Shown here in pieces: positions 26,916 to 35,712 of a stretch of DNA of 64,000 bases (position 1 is the first letter of the stretch; every line of letters begins with the position of its first letter). The notes under the pieces were generated by a model. The model was not told the DNA's origin. It worked only from the letters and a program-made list of their open reading frames with translations, and ran no database searches. Source of the DNA: Nocardia acididurans (lineage in GTDB: Bacteria; Actinomycetota; Actinomycetes; Mycobacteriales; Mycobacteriaceae). The stretch is from positions 248,001-312,000 of the forward strand of contig NZ_JAERRJ010000002.1 in the NCBI RefSeq assembly GCF_016741815.1, read 5' to 3'. A program made the translations under genes and the position numbers.

Positions 26916-27811
26916 CGCACATCCCGACCGACGGCGCTGGTGGGCGCGGCCGTCTCCGCGGCCCGCGGCTCCCGGTGCCCCTCGTGCAGGGCCGCGCGCA
27001 CGGCCGCGACCGAGCTGAAGAACGCCTCGCTGGAGCGCACGTCGCCGTCGCCGTCGCGCCCCCAGCCGCCGGTGTCGAGAACCGCGATGATGCGCCCGGG
27101 GCGCGGGGACATCACGACCACGCGGTCGGAGAGGAAGACCGCTTCCGGAATCGAGTGGGTGACGAAAACGACTGCCGCGCCGGTCTCTTCGGCGATGCGC
27201 AGCAGTTCGCCCTGCATGCGCTCGCGGGTCATCTCGTCCAGCGCGCCGAACGGTTCGTCCATCAGCAGAAGCGGCGGTTTGCGGGCCAGGGCGCGGGCGA
27301 TGGCGACCCGCTGCTGCATGCCGCCGGAGAGCTCACCCGGAAGTCGGCGCGCGAAATCGGTGAGCCCGGTGATCTCGAGCAGCTCGGCGCTGCGGGCGCG
27401 GCGTTCGCGTTTGCCGACGCCGTGCAGTTGCAGCGGCAGTTCCACGTTCTCCTGCACGCTGCGCCAATCCAGCAGACCGGCCTGCTGAAAGGCGATGCCG
27501 TAGTCCTGGTCCAGGCGCGCCTGCCGGGCTGTTTTCCCGTGCACCACAACGGTTCCCGAGGAGGGCGTCTCGAGGTCGGCGACAATGCGCAGCAGGGTGG
27601 ACTTGCCGCAGCCGGACGGGCCGATGAGGGAGACGAATTCGCCCGCGCCGACGGTGAGGTCGATCTCGCGCAGGGCGGTGACCGCGCCGGCGGCGAAGAT
27701 CTTGCCCACCCCGCGCAGTTTCACGGCGGGCAGGGCGGCGGCGGATGTCGAATCCGAGCGGTCGGTCGGATCACTCCGCGGCGCGGAGGCGTCGGAAACG
27801 GATGCGGTCAC
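26912..27811 (-). CDS. ABC transporter ATP-binding protein
   Basis: 299 residues. Walker A GPSGCGKST, Q-loop 'GIAFQQAGLLDWRSVQENVELPL', signature 'LSGGMQQRVAIARAL', Walker B 'LLLMDEPFGALD' and switch His in 'VFVTHSIPEAV' are all intact. Type matches the nitrate/sulfonate/pyrimidine importers (SsuB/TauB/ThiZ). The first ~25 residues are a Ser/Asp-rich tail. It energises the permease pair flanking it. Confidence 0.92.
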   Translation of the reverse strand: MTASVSDASAPRSDPTDRSDSTSAAALPAVKLRGVGKIFAAGAVTALREIDLTVGAGEFVSLIGPSGCGKSTLLRIVADLETPSSGTVVVHGKTARQARLDQDYGIAFQQAGLLDWRSVQENVELPLQLHGVGKRERRARSAELLEITGLTDFARRLPGELSGGMQQRVAIARALARKPPLLLMDEPFGALDEMTRERMQGELLRIAEETGAAVVFVTHSIPEAVFLSDRVVVMSPRPGRIIAVLDTGGWGRDGDGDVRSSEAFFSSVAAVRAALHEGHREPRAAETAAPTSAVGRDVR

Positions 27812-27824
27812 TACGAACTCTCTT

Positions 27825-28778
27825 TCAGGAACGGCCGGGCCGGCTGTACCGGCGCAGAACGATCTCGGCCAGGCTCACCAGCGCGGTGAGCACGACACCC
27901 AGCAGCGCCGCCGCGATCACGGCCGCGTACAGCCGGGCAGCATTGCCGGTGGACTGCTGGGAGAACACGATGATCTGCCGCCCGATACCGCCCGCGGTCC
28001 CGGTGGAGATCTCGGCGACCACCGCGCCGATCACCGCCGCGGCGGCCCCGAGCCGCAGGGCGGGCAGCAAATGCGGCACGGCGGCGGGCAGCCGCAGATG
28101 CAGCAGGGTTCCCCACCATCCGGCGGCACAGCTGTGCAGCAGTTCCACCGCGGCCTTGGACGGGGATTGCAGGCCGCGCAGCATGCCGATGGCCACCGGG
28201 AAGAACACCAGGTACGCCGCGATGACGACAATGCTCATCCACGGTCTCCAGGGCTGGCCCGCGATGGTGACCTTCCCGCCCCACCCGGCGACCAGCGGCG
28301 CCAGGGCGATGAGCGGAATGGTCTGGGAGACAATGACATACGGCAGCAGTCCGCGCTCGACCCAGCCGAACCGCTGCATGAGCACCGCCAGGGCCACACC
28401 GACGATCGTGCCGAGTGTCAGCGCGAGCAGGGCCAGGCCGAGCGTGAATCCGCCGGTGCGCACGAGAGTCGCTCCGACAGTGGACTTTCCGTCGGCTTCA
28501 CCGAGCACGGTGAGCACCGACCAGGCGTGCGGCAGTGCGGCGTCGGTGGTGCGCGGCAGTATCCGCTGGTCGCCGATGCTGACGCCGTTGGCGGGCACCA
28601 GCAGCTTCACCGCCTCCCATGCCGTGATCAGCAGGAGCAACGCCGCCACCGGGTACAGCAGCCCGCGGAGGCGGGTCGTCGCGTCGACGCTGCGCCGCAG
28701 CCAGGGAAACGGTTCGCGCACAGGGGAATCCGCGCCCGGCCCGAGCGTCGGGGCCGGGCTCAGCACAGGTTTGCTCAC
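27825..28778 (-). CDS. ABC transporter permease
   Basis: 317 residues with a cytoplasmic N-terminus and six membrane helices; the EAA loop is 'GMLRGLQSPSKAAVELLHSCAAGWWGTLLHLRLPAAVPHLLPALRLGAAAAVIGAVVAE'. The start is GTG, overlapping the stop of the upstream F420-type oxidoreductase gene (GTGA at 28775-28778). It is the second, diverged permease of the importer. Confidence 0.88.
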   Translation of the reverse strand: MSKPVLSPAPTLGPGADSPVREPFPWLRRSVDATTRLRGLLYPVAALLLLITAWEAVKLLVPANGVSIGDQRILPRTTDAALPHAWSVLTVLGEADGKSTVGATLVRTGGFTLGLALLALTLGTIVGVALAVLMQRFGWVERGLLPYVIVSQTIPLIALAPLVAGWGGKVTIAGQPWRPWMSIVVIAAYLVFFPVAIGMLRGLQSPSKAAVELLHSCAAGWWGTLLHLRLPAAVPHLLPALRLGAAAAVIGAVVAEISTGTAGGIGRQIIVFSQQSTGNAARLYAAVIAAALLGVVLTALVSLAEIVLRRYSRPGRS

Positions 28779-29812
28779 GTCACGCTCGCCGTCGCCGTCT
28801 CCGGCCGCGCCAGGCGCGGCAGCACCGATTCCCCGTAGGCCTCGAGGGTGGCGGTCTTGGCGTCGTGTTGCAGGTACACCGCGAACTGGTCGACGCCGAG
28901 GTCCTCGAGCTCCCGCAGCCGAGCCAGCTGCTCGTCGGGGGTGCCGAGCAGGCAGAAGCGGTCCACGATGGCGTCCGGCACGAAGTCGGCGTGGGTGTTT
29001 CCCGCGCGGCCGTGCTGGTTGTAGTCGTAGCCCCGGCGACCGGCGATGTACTCGGTGAGGGCGGCGGGCACGTCGCTGTCCGCCCCGTAGCGGGCGACGA
29101 TATCGGCGACGTGGTTGCCGACCATGCCGCCGAACCACCGGCATTGTTCCCGTGCGTGTTTCAGTCCCGCCGCGGTGCCGTCGGTGACGTAGGCGGGCGC
29201 GGCCACGCAGATGGTCACCGCGTCGGGATCGCGGCCCGCGCGTTCGGCCGCCGCCCGCACCCGGGCGATGGTCCACGCGGTGATATCCGGGTCGGCGAGC
29301 TGGAGTATGAAGCCGTCGGCCACCTCACCGGTGAGATCCAGTGCGCGCGGCCCGTATCCGGCCACCCACACCGGCAGCCGGGAGGCATGCGCCCACGGGA
29401 ACCGGACCAGGGTATCGCCCACCTGTGCGCTGCGGCCGTTGCCCAATTCCCGGATGACGCCGATGGATTCGCGCAGGGTCGCCAGGTCGGCGGGTTTGCC
29501 GCCGAGCGTGCGCACCGCCGAATCCCCGCGCCCGATCCCGCAGATGGTGCGGTTGCCGAACATGTCGTTCAGCGTCGCGAAGGTGGACGCCGTGACCGTC
29601 CAGTCCCGGGTGGACGGGTTGGTGACCATCGGCCCGACCACGACTTTCCGGGTGGCGGAAAGGATCTGGCTGTAGATGACGTAGGGCTCCTGCCACAGCA
29701 GGTGCGAATCGAATGTCCACACGTGCGAGAAACCGTGCGTCTCGGCGACTCTCGCCAGTTCGACGACACGTGAGGCGGGCGGTGTGCATTGCAGCACCAC
29801 ACCGATGTCCAT
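28775..29812 (-). CDS. LLM-class F420-dependent oxidoreductase (TIGR03842 type)
   Basis: 345 residues with the luciferase-like TIM barrel: 'MDIGVVLQCTPPASRVVELARVAETHGFSHVWTFDSHLLWQEPYVIYSQIL', 'ICGIGRGDSAVRTLGGKPADL', 'LPVWVAGYGPRALDLTGEVADGFIL'. This layout fits the F420-binding branch often found beside hydantoinase genes. The reaction is unknown; a redox step on the pyrimidine or hydantoin ring is a reasonable guess because no dihydropyrimidine dehydrogenase gene is present here. Co-transcribed with the importer below it and the dihydropyrimidinase above it. Confidence 0.85.
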   Translation of the reverse strand: MDIGVVLQCTPPASRVVELARVAETHGFSHVWTFDSHLLWQEPYVIYSQILSATRKVVVGPMVTNPSTRDWTVTASTFATLNDMFGNRTICGIGRGDSAVRTLGGKPADLATLRESIGVIRELGNGRSAQVGDTLVRFPWAHASRLPVWVAGYGPRALDLTGEVADGFILQLADPDITAWTIARVRAAAERAGRDPDAVTICVAAPAYVTDGTAAGLKHAREQCRWFGGMVGNHVADIVARYGADSDVPAALTEYIAGRRGYDYNQHGRAGNTHADFVPDAIVDRFCLLGTPDEQLARLRELEDLGVDQFAVYLQHDAKTATLEAYGESVLPRLARPETATASVT

Positions 29813-29863
29813 GCGGCACGCTCCGATCGATAGTGTCCGGCTGCTTGGTCGTTGGGTGCGAAA

Positions 29864-31285
29864 TCAGAGCAGGTTCTGCGACAGTTCGCGTTTCACGAAG
29901 CGGCCGTGCCCGGTGCTGCCCAGGTACCGTCCGCCGTCGACGATCACGCGGCCGCGCGAGAGCACGGTGTCCACATGTCCGTCGACCTCGAATCCCTCGT
30001 AGGCCGAGTGATCCATATTCATGTGGTGGGTCTTGCCGAGCCCGATGCTGGTGTGCCCGTTGGGGTCGTAGATCACCACGTCGGCGTCCGCGCCCGGGGA
30101 GATGACGCCCTTGCGCGGGTACATGCCGAACATGCGCGCCGGGGTGGTGCAGCACACCTCCACCCACTTCTCCAGCGAGATGCGGCCGTCCTTGACGCCC
30201 TGGAACATGAGGTCCATACGGTGTTCCACACCGCCGATGCCGTTGGGGATCTTGCTGAAATCGCCCAGGCCGAGCTCTTTCTGATCCTTCATGCAGAACG
30301 GGCAGTGATCGGTGGCCACGGTGGTGACGTCGCCGGTTCGGATGTAGCGCCACAGCTCGTCCTGGTGGCCCTCCTCGCGGGCGCGCAGCGGGGTCGAGCA
30401 CACCCATTTCGCGCCTTCGAAACCCGGTGCGCCCAGCTGTTCTTCGAGTGACAGGTACAGGTATTGCGGGCAGGTCTCGCCGAAGACGTTCTGCCCCTTA
30501 CCCCGCGCCAGCGCGATCTGCTCGAGGGCCTGCTTGGCGGAGACGTGCACGACGTACAGCGGTGCGCCGGTCACCTGCGCCAGCATGATGGCGCGGTGGG
30601 TGGCCTCCTCCTCCAATTGCCAAGGGCGGCTGGTGCCGTGGAAGTAGGGGTCGGTCTGCCCGCGCGCGAGGGTCTGTTCGATGAGCACGTCGATGGCGAT
30701 GCCGTTCTCGGCGTGCATCATGAGCAGCGCGCCGAGGTCGCCGGCGGTCTGCATGGCGCGCAGGATCTGTCCGTCGTCGGAGTAGAAGACGCCCGGATAG
30801 GCCATGAACAGTTTGAAGCTGGTGACGCCCTCGGACACCAATTCGGCCATGCCCTTGAGGGATTCGGCGTTCACGTCGCCGACGATCTGATGGAAGCCGT
30901 AGTCGACGGCGCACTGTCCGGCCGCCTTCTGATGCCAGGCGTTGAGGCTGTCCTGCACGCGTTCGCCCGGCTTCTGCACCGCGAAGTCGACGATGGTGGT
31001 GGTGCCGCCCCAGGCCGCGGCGCGGGTTCCGGTCTCGAAGGTGTCGGAGGCCTCGGTGCCGCCGAAGGGCAGCTGCATGTGCGTATGCGCGTCCACGCCA
31101 CCGGGAATCACGTATCTGCCGGTGGCGTCCATGACGGTGTCCGCGGTGGCGGCCAGGTCCGTGCCGAGCGCCGTGGTGCCGGGTTGTACGACGGCGGCGA
31201 TGGTTTCGCCGTCGATCAGGACATCGAGTGGCTGGGATCCGGTGGCCGAGACCACCGTTCCGCCGTGAATGAATATGCGGCTCAT
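29864..31285 (-). CDS. hydA: Dihydropyrimidinase (D-hydantoinase)
   Basis: 473 residues. The cyclic amidohydrolase signature 'VIPGGVDAHTHMQLPFGGTEASDTFETGTRAAAWGGTTTIVDF' carries the HxH metal pair; the carbamylated Lys lies in 'GVTSFKLFMAYPG', further His in 'LLMMHAENG' and 'APLYVVHVSAKQA', and the catalytic Asp in 'TTVATDHCPF'. It opens dihydrouracil, dihydrothymine or hydantoins to N-carbamoyl amino acids. The ATG overlaps the upstream amidase stop by 4 bp. Confidence 0.93.
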   Translation of the reverse strand: MSRIFIHGGTVVSATGSQPLDVLIDGETIAAVVQPGTTALGTDLAATADTVMDATGRYVIPGGVDAHTHMQLPFGGTEASDTFETGTRAAAWGGTTTIVDFAVQKPGERVQDSLNAWHQKAAGQCAVDYGFHQIVGDVNAESLKGMAELVSEGVTSFKLFMAYPGVFYSDDGQILRAMQTAGDLGALLMMHAENGIAIDVLIEQTLARGQTDPYFHGTSRPWQLEEEATHRAIMLAQVTGAPLYVVHVSAKQALEQIALARGKGQNVFGETCPQYLYLSLEEQLGAPGFEGAKWVCSTPLRAREEGHQDELWRYIRTGDVTTVATDHCPFCMKDQKELGLGDFSKIPNGIGGVEHRMDLMFQGVKDGRISLEKWVEVCCTTPARMFGMYPRKGVISPGADADVVIYDPNGHTSIGLGKTHHMNMDHSAYEGFEVDGHVDTVLSRGRVIVDGGRYLGSTGHGRFVKRELSQNLL

Positions 31286-32118
31286 GGCGTCACCAGCGGT
31301 CCGTAGGCGTCCGGGCGACGGTCGCGGTAGAAGGCCCACCGCTCCCGCACCACCTTGATCAGATCCATATCCAGGTCGCGCACCACGAGTTCCGGCGCGG
31401 AATCGGAGGCGACGTCCCCGACGAACTTGCCCTCGGGATCAACGAAATAGCTTGTGCCGTAGAAGTCGTCGTCACCGAGCGGCTCGATGCCGACCCGGTT
31501 GATCGCGCCCACGAAGTACTCGTTGGCCACCGCCGAGGCGGGCTGCTCCAGCTTCCACAGGTAGCTCGACAGTCCGCGCGAGGTGGCCGACGGGTTGAAT
31601 ACGATCTCCGCCCCCGCCAGGCCCAGCGCCCGCCAGCCCTCCGGGAAATGCCGGTCGTAACAGATGTACACGCCGACCTTGCCGACCGCGGTGTCGAACA
31701 CCGGCCAGCCCAGATTCCCCGGCCGGAAGTAGAACTTCTCCCAGAACCCGGTGACCTGCGGGATATGGTGCTTGCGGTATTTGCCCAGGTAACTCCCGTC
31801 CGCGTCGATGACGGCGGCGGTGTTGTACAGGAACCCCTCCTGCTCCTTCTCGTACACCGGCAGCACCATCACCAGGCCCAGTTCGGCCGCCAGGGCCGCG
31901 AACCGCTCGGTGGTCGGTCCGGGCACCGATTCGGCGTACTCGTAGAACTTGGTGTCCTGCACCTGGCAGAAGTACGGCCCGTAGAACAACTCCTGGAAGC
32001 AGATCACCTTGGCCCCCGCCGCGGCCGCCTGCCGCGCGTACTCCTCGTGGGCCTTGATCATGGACTCTTTGTCGCCCGTCCAGTTCGTCTGGACCAGCGC
32101 AGCTCGAACGATTGCCAT
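31282..32118 (-). CDS. Beta-ureidopropionase / N-carbamoyl amino acid amidase (nitrilase family)
   Basis: 278 residues. The nitrilase catalytic triad is intact: Glu in 'ICFQELFYGPYFCQ', Lys in 'GKYRKHHIPQ' and Cys in 'VGVYICYDRHFPEGWRALG'. The 'CQVQD' and 'YGPYFC' segments resemble bacterial beta-ureidopropionases. It removes the carbamoyl group from N-carbamoyl-beta-alanine, completing the reductive pyrimidine route after dihydropyrimidinase. First gene of the operon; no clear ribosome site precedes the ATG at 32118, so the transcript may be leaderless. Confidence 0.9.
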   Translation of the reverse strand: MAIVRAALVQTNWTGDKESMIKAHEEYARQAAAAGAKVICFQELFYGPYFCQVQDTKFYEYAESVPGPTTERFAALAAELGLVMVLPVYEKEQEGFLYNTAAVIDADGSYLGKYRKHHIPQVTGFWEKFYFRPGNLGWPVFDTAVGKVGVYICYDRHFPEGWRALGLAGAEIVFNPSATSRGLSSYLWKLEQPASAVANEYFVGAINRVGIEPLGDDDFYGTSYFVDPEGKFVGDVASDSAPELVVRDLDMDLIKVVRERWAFYRDRRPDAYGPLVTP

Positions 32119-32240
32119 ACTCTGTGATACTGCACTGATAACGGATTCCGCTGTGTTACAAGAAGGCAGAAACGATTTCGTGACCGTAAATCTTTGGGGT
32201 GCCCCGGTCAGCGCCCCCTGCCGCATCGCAGAATGACTCT
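32119..32240. promoter_or_regulatory. Divergent promoter of the pyrimidine catabolic operon and its MocR regulator
   Basis: The 122-bp gap separates two oppositely transcribed starts, neither with a convincing ribosome site. Its AT-richer centre (from about 32120 to 32200, 'gtgatactgcactgataacg', 'gtgttacaag') is the likely promoter and regulator-binding region. No single perfect palindrome stands out. Confidence 0.55.
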
Positions 32241-33701
32241 GTGACAACAGAACTCGGTCCCCCCGGCGCGCCGGATGCCGCCTCGCCGACGGCCGGGTTC
32301 TCCACGGGCGTAGACAGCGGCGCGGCCGCCCTCGCCGCCACCGTGCACGATCGCACCGCCGCCGGCATCGCGGCCGCCGTCAGCAGGCGCATCCGCTCGG
32401 GCGCACTCCTGCCCGGCGACCGCCTGCCCACCGTCCGCGAGGTGGCCCGCGAACTGAAGGTCTCTCCCGCCACCGTGACCCAGGCCTGGCGCGCCCTGGC
32501 CAACACCGGGGCCATCGTGGCGCGCGGCCGCGCCGGAACCTTCGTCGACGCCGTCGCGAAGCCGGTCACCACCCGACCCACCGGCAGATACCAGCGACTG
32601 CACTCCGAATCCGACAGCGCCTTCCGCATCGACCTCTCACGCGGCACCCCCGACCCCGCCCTGCTGCCCGACCTCACCGCCGCCCTGCGCGTCCTCGCCG
32701 ACGCGGACTCCATCGACGACCTGTCCGCCACCTACCTCGGCAACGCCGTGCTCCCCGAACTCGAGGCCCTGGTCCGCGCCGAGTGGCCGATGCGCGCCGA
32801 ACGCTTCACCGTCGTCGACGGCGCACTCGACGCCGTGGACCGCCTGCTCACCGCCCACGTCCACCTCGGCGACGAGGTCATCGTCGAAAACCCGTGCTTC
32901 CCACCGTTTCTCGACCTGCTCTCCCGCATCGGAGCCCGCCCGGTTCCCGTGCGCATGGACGAATCCGGACTCCTGCCCGGCGAACTCGCCGACGCGGTGG
33001 CACGGCACTCCCCCACCGCCCTGCTGTTCCAGCCGCGCGCCCAGAACCCCACCGGCGCATCCCTGTCCACCCGCCGCGTCCGGGAACTCGCCGACGCCCT
33101 CGCCGGGACCGCCGTGCTGATCATCGAGGACGACCACTCCGACGGCATCGCCCACTCCCCGCTGCGCTCACTCGGCGCCCGCCTGCCCACCCACACCGTC
33201 CACATCCGCTCCTACTCCAAATCCCACGGCGCGGATCTGCGGCTCGCGGTGGTGGGCGGACCCGCGAACCTGCTCGACCCCGTCATCGAACGCCGCATGC
33301 TCGGCCCCGGCTGGTCCAGCCGCCTCCTCCAGCGCGTCCTGCTCCACATGCTCACCGACCCCGCCTCCCGCCACACCGTCGCCACGGCCCGCGCCGAATA
33401 CCGATCCCGAGCCGACGCCCTCCGCAAATCCCTAGCCCGCCAAGGCATCACCATCCCCCGCGGCGACGGCATCAACCTCTGGCTCCCGGTGGCCGACGAG
33501 AACGCCGCCATGATCTCGCTGGCCGCGGCGGGCATCAAGGTGGCCCCCGGCGGTCCCTTCGAGGTCACCGACCATCCCCACAACGACCACCTCCGCCTCA
33601 CCGTCGCCGCCCTGCACGCCGCCGATCTGCCTGACGTGGCCGGGCATCTCGCCACCGCCGTCGCCGCCACTCCGACCTATCGGCGCATCCGGCGAACCTG
33701 A
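32241..33701 (+). CDS. MocR/GntR-type regulator with aminotransferase domain
   Basis: 486 residues from the GTG at 32241. An N-terminal GntR winged helix ('SRRIRSGALLPGDRLPTVREVARELKVSPATVTQAWRALANTGAIVARGRAGTF') joins a fold-type I aminotransferase domain with the PLP lysine in 'RSYSKSHGADLR', the Asp of 'VLIIEDDHSDG' and an NPTG loop ('QNPTGASLS'). MocR proteins sense PLP adducts or amines and activate adjacent catabolic operons. Its divergent placement suggests control of the pyrimidine/beta-alanine operon at 25003-32118. Confidence 0.9.
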   Translation: MTTELGPPGAPDAASPTAGFSTGVDSGAAALAATVHDRTAAGIAAAVSRRIRSGALLPGDRLPTVREVARELKVSPATVTQAWRALANTGAIVARGRAGTFVDAVAKPVTTRPTGRYQRLHSESDSAFRIDLSRGTPDPALLPDLTAALRVLADADSIDDLSATYLGNAVLPELEALVRAEWPMRAERFTVVDGALDAVDRLLTAHVHLGDEVIVENPCFPPFLDLLSRIGARPVPVRMDESGLLPGELADAVARHSPTALLFQPRAQNPTGASLSTRRVRELADALAGTAVLIIEDDHSDGIAHSPLRSLGARLPTHTVHIRSYSKSHGADLRLAVVGGPANLLDPVIERRMLGPGWSSRLLQRVLLHMLTDPASRHTVATARAEYRSRADALRKSLARQGITIPRGDGINLWLPVADENAAMISLAAAGIKVAPGGPFEVTDHPHNDHLRLTVAALHAADLPDVAGHLATAVAATPTYRRIRRT

Positions 33702-33806
33702 CTCTCACCGCCGCGTGACGCAGCTCACCCGTACTGTTTGGTCCGCTGGAACCGATGCACTGATCGACGCTGTACATCAATCGAGTCACCGAAGGATGGA
33801 ACGCCA

Positions 33807-34211
33807 ATGAAGACGATCACCCGTACCGCGACCCGAATCGCCGCTGTCGCCGCCGCTGCCGGAACCGCCGCCGTCCTCGGGTCGGGCATCGCACACGCCG
33901 ACGAATGGCCTGTTCAGCAGCCCAACAGCCCCATCCAGGTATCGGAGGTCAAGTTCCTGACCGCCGACGACCCCAACTTCTGGAACCCCTTCGACATGCG
34001 CAGTCGGTTGAGCTCGCCGTACGGCAACAGCACCCGCGTCGTGTGCACCAGCTTCCACGGCAAGACCATGGAGTGCTTCCAGGCCGATCAGGACGGCAAC
34101 CCGCACAAGCTCAAGGCGCTGCCGTTCAACTTCCCGAACATCACCGGGTTCGGCAATATCGCCGGTGGCACGCACTACGTGTACCCGGGCTTCATTCCCG
34201 GGCTGAGCTGA
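33807..34211 (+). CDS. Small secreted protein, unknown function
   Basis: 134 residues. A Sec signal peptide ('TATRIAAVAAAAGTAAVLGSGIAHADE', cleavage after AHA) precedes a ~105-residue mature domain with two Cys in 'RVVCTSFHGKTMECFQ', likely one disulfide. No enzymatic motif. I do not recognise the family; it resembles many short exported proteins of the mycolata. An in-frame GAAGGA lies 10 bp before the ATG. It is convergent with the first kinase gene, whose stop codon is 11 bp away. Confidence 0.75.
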   Translation: MKTITRTATRIAAVAAAAGTAAVLGSGIAHADEWPVQQPNSPIQVSEVKFLTADDPNFWNPFDMRSRLSSPYGNSTRVVCTSFHGKTMECFQADQDGNPHKLKALPFNFPNITGFGNIAGGTHYVYPGFIPGLS

Positions 34212-34221
34212 AGCCGGTAGG

Positions 34222-35709
34222 TCAGATCGGGGCCTGCTGCCACCAGGAATCGAGCAGGTCCCGGCCGGTGGTTCCGCCGTTCGCGTGAATCCAGCAGGAC
34301 TCCTTGGCCGGTGCGTCGAATTCGATCAGCAGGACACCTTCCGTGGTTCCGATGGCCGGGCGGTCACCCCAGCGCAGGGTGCCGGACTCCGTACCGCGCT
34401 GCCAGACCTCATCGGCCCGGATGGTCGTATCGGATTCGGGTTCGGCGGCGGCATCGGCGGCGTCGGTACGGCAGGCCACCACGAATCGGTCCAGCGGGTC
34501 CCGGTTGCCCAGGCATCGGATTCGCGCGATGTCCGGAACGGAATCGGTGGCTGGGAGGTCATTTCCGGCGGCGTCGACCGGTCCACACCGGACACCGCCG
34601 TGGCCGCTGCGCACCGGGCTCGACGGCAGCAGATCCGGGAACCGTTGCACCACAGAGGCGTAGGCGCCCCAGGTGAGCCGGCCGGTCACCGGTACGCCCG
34701 TTACCGTCGTCGTGTCAGGTGCCACGTGCAGGCTGTCCGGCGGCGATTTCCTTTCCAGGACAACGGCTGCCGCGATCATCGCGAGAGTGAGACCGATGAC
34801 CACGCAGGCCGCGAGAATTCGCTTCGACGCACGATGCGGGCCGGGATCCGCTCGCGTCGGTGCCGCGTCCTCGAGCGCGGCCGCGGCCGCCGACGCGAAT
34901 TCACCGCAGCCGGAATAGCGTTCGGATGGATCCTTGGCCGTCGCGCGCGCAATCACCTCATCGATGGCCACAGGCAGATCCGGATTGAAGTCGGTCGCCT
35001 TCGGCAGGGGTTCATGGAGATGCGCCCACACCACCGATGCCGCCGCCGGATAAGGAAATGGCCTACTGCCGGTGAGTAATTCGAAGAATGTGCATCCGAG
35101 GGCGTAAACGTCCGCGGCCCGGTCCAACGGCAGATCCGAGACCTGTTCCGGGGCGGCATAGGCCAGTGTCGCCAGAACCGCGCCGGTCTCGGTGAGCGCG
35201 GTCGTCTCCGTTATGGGCCGGGCGATGCCGAAATCGGAGACGTAGACCCGAGGGCGGCTGCCGGAACGCGTCTCGAGCAGGATGTTCGCGGGTTTGACAT
35301 CCCGGTGCAGAATGCCGAGCGCGTGCGCCGCGTCCAGCCCGTGCGCCGCTTCGGTGAGAATGTGCAACGCGACCGGCGCGGGCAGGCCGGACGGATTGCG
35401 CCGTATGAGCGCGGCGGCATCGGTGCCGTCGACCAATTCCATGGCGATCCAGAAGAATCCGCCCTCGAACCCGCGATCACGCACCGCAACCACATTCGGA
35501 TGATCGAGCCGCGCAACCAGTTCCGCTTCCCGCGCGAAACGGGCACGGCGCTCCCGATCCAATCCGTGCTGCAGCGGCAGCACCTTCAATGCCTCGTGCC
35601 GGGGCAGACGTGGATGTTTGGCCAGGTACACCGCGCCCATTCCGCCGACGCCCAGCACCCGATCGATCCGGTACCCGGCGAAGACCTGTCCGGGGCCTGG
35701 TTCCGCCAT
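34222..35709 (-). CDS. Receptor Ser/Thr protein kinase K1 (cassette A, third gene)
   Basis: 495 residues. Kinase domain 10-270: Gly loop GVGGMGAV, Lys42 in 'EALKVL', HRDVKPAN with catalytic Asp137, 'VSDFGIA' and the APE region 'YAAPEQ'. A single membrane helix lies near residues 298-318. The ~170-residue outside domain has four Cys (in VRCGP, IRCLG, VACRT, ESCWI), starts 'LTWGAYASVVQRFPDLLP' and ends 'DLLDSWWQQAPI'. It is a PknB-like (Hanks type) kinase with an ectodomain shared by the three other kinases here. It lies 3 bp after the lipoprotein gene. Its closest relative in the window is K3 at 40718. Confidence 0.92.
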   Translation of the reverse strand: MAEPGPGQVFAGYRIDRVLGVGGMGAVYLAKHPRLPRHEALKVLPLQHGLDRERRARFAREAELVARLDHPNVVAVRDRGFEGGFFWIAMELVDGTDAAALIRRNPSGLPAPVALHILTEAAHGLDAAHALGILHRDVKPANILLETRSGSRPRVYVSDFGIARPITETTALTETGAVLATLAYAAPEQVSDLPLDRAADVYALGCTFFELLTGSRPFPYPAAASVVWAHLHEPLPKATDFNPDLPVAIDEVIARATAKDPSERYSGCGEFASAAAAALEDAAPTRADPGPHRASKRILAACVVIGLTLAMIAAAVVLERKSPPDSLHVAPDTTTVTGVPVTGRLTWGAYASVVQRFPDLLPSSPVRSGHGGVRCGPVDAAGNDLPATDSVPDIARIRCLGNRDPLDRFVVACRTDAADAAAEPESDTTIRADEVWQRGTESGTLRWGDRPAIGTTEGVLLIEFDAPAKESCWIHANGGTTGRDLLDSWWQQAPI

Positions 35710-35712
35710 CGA

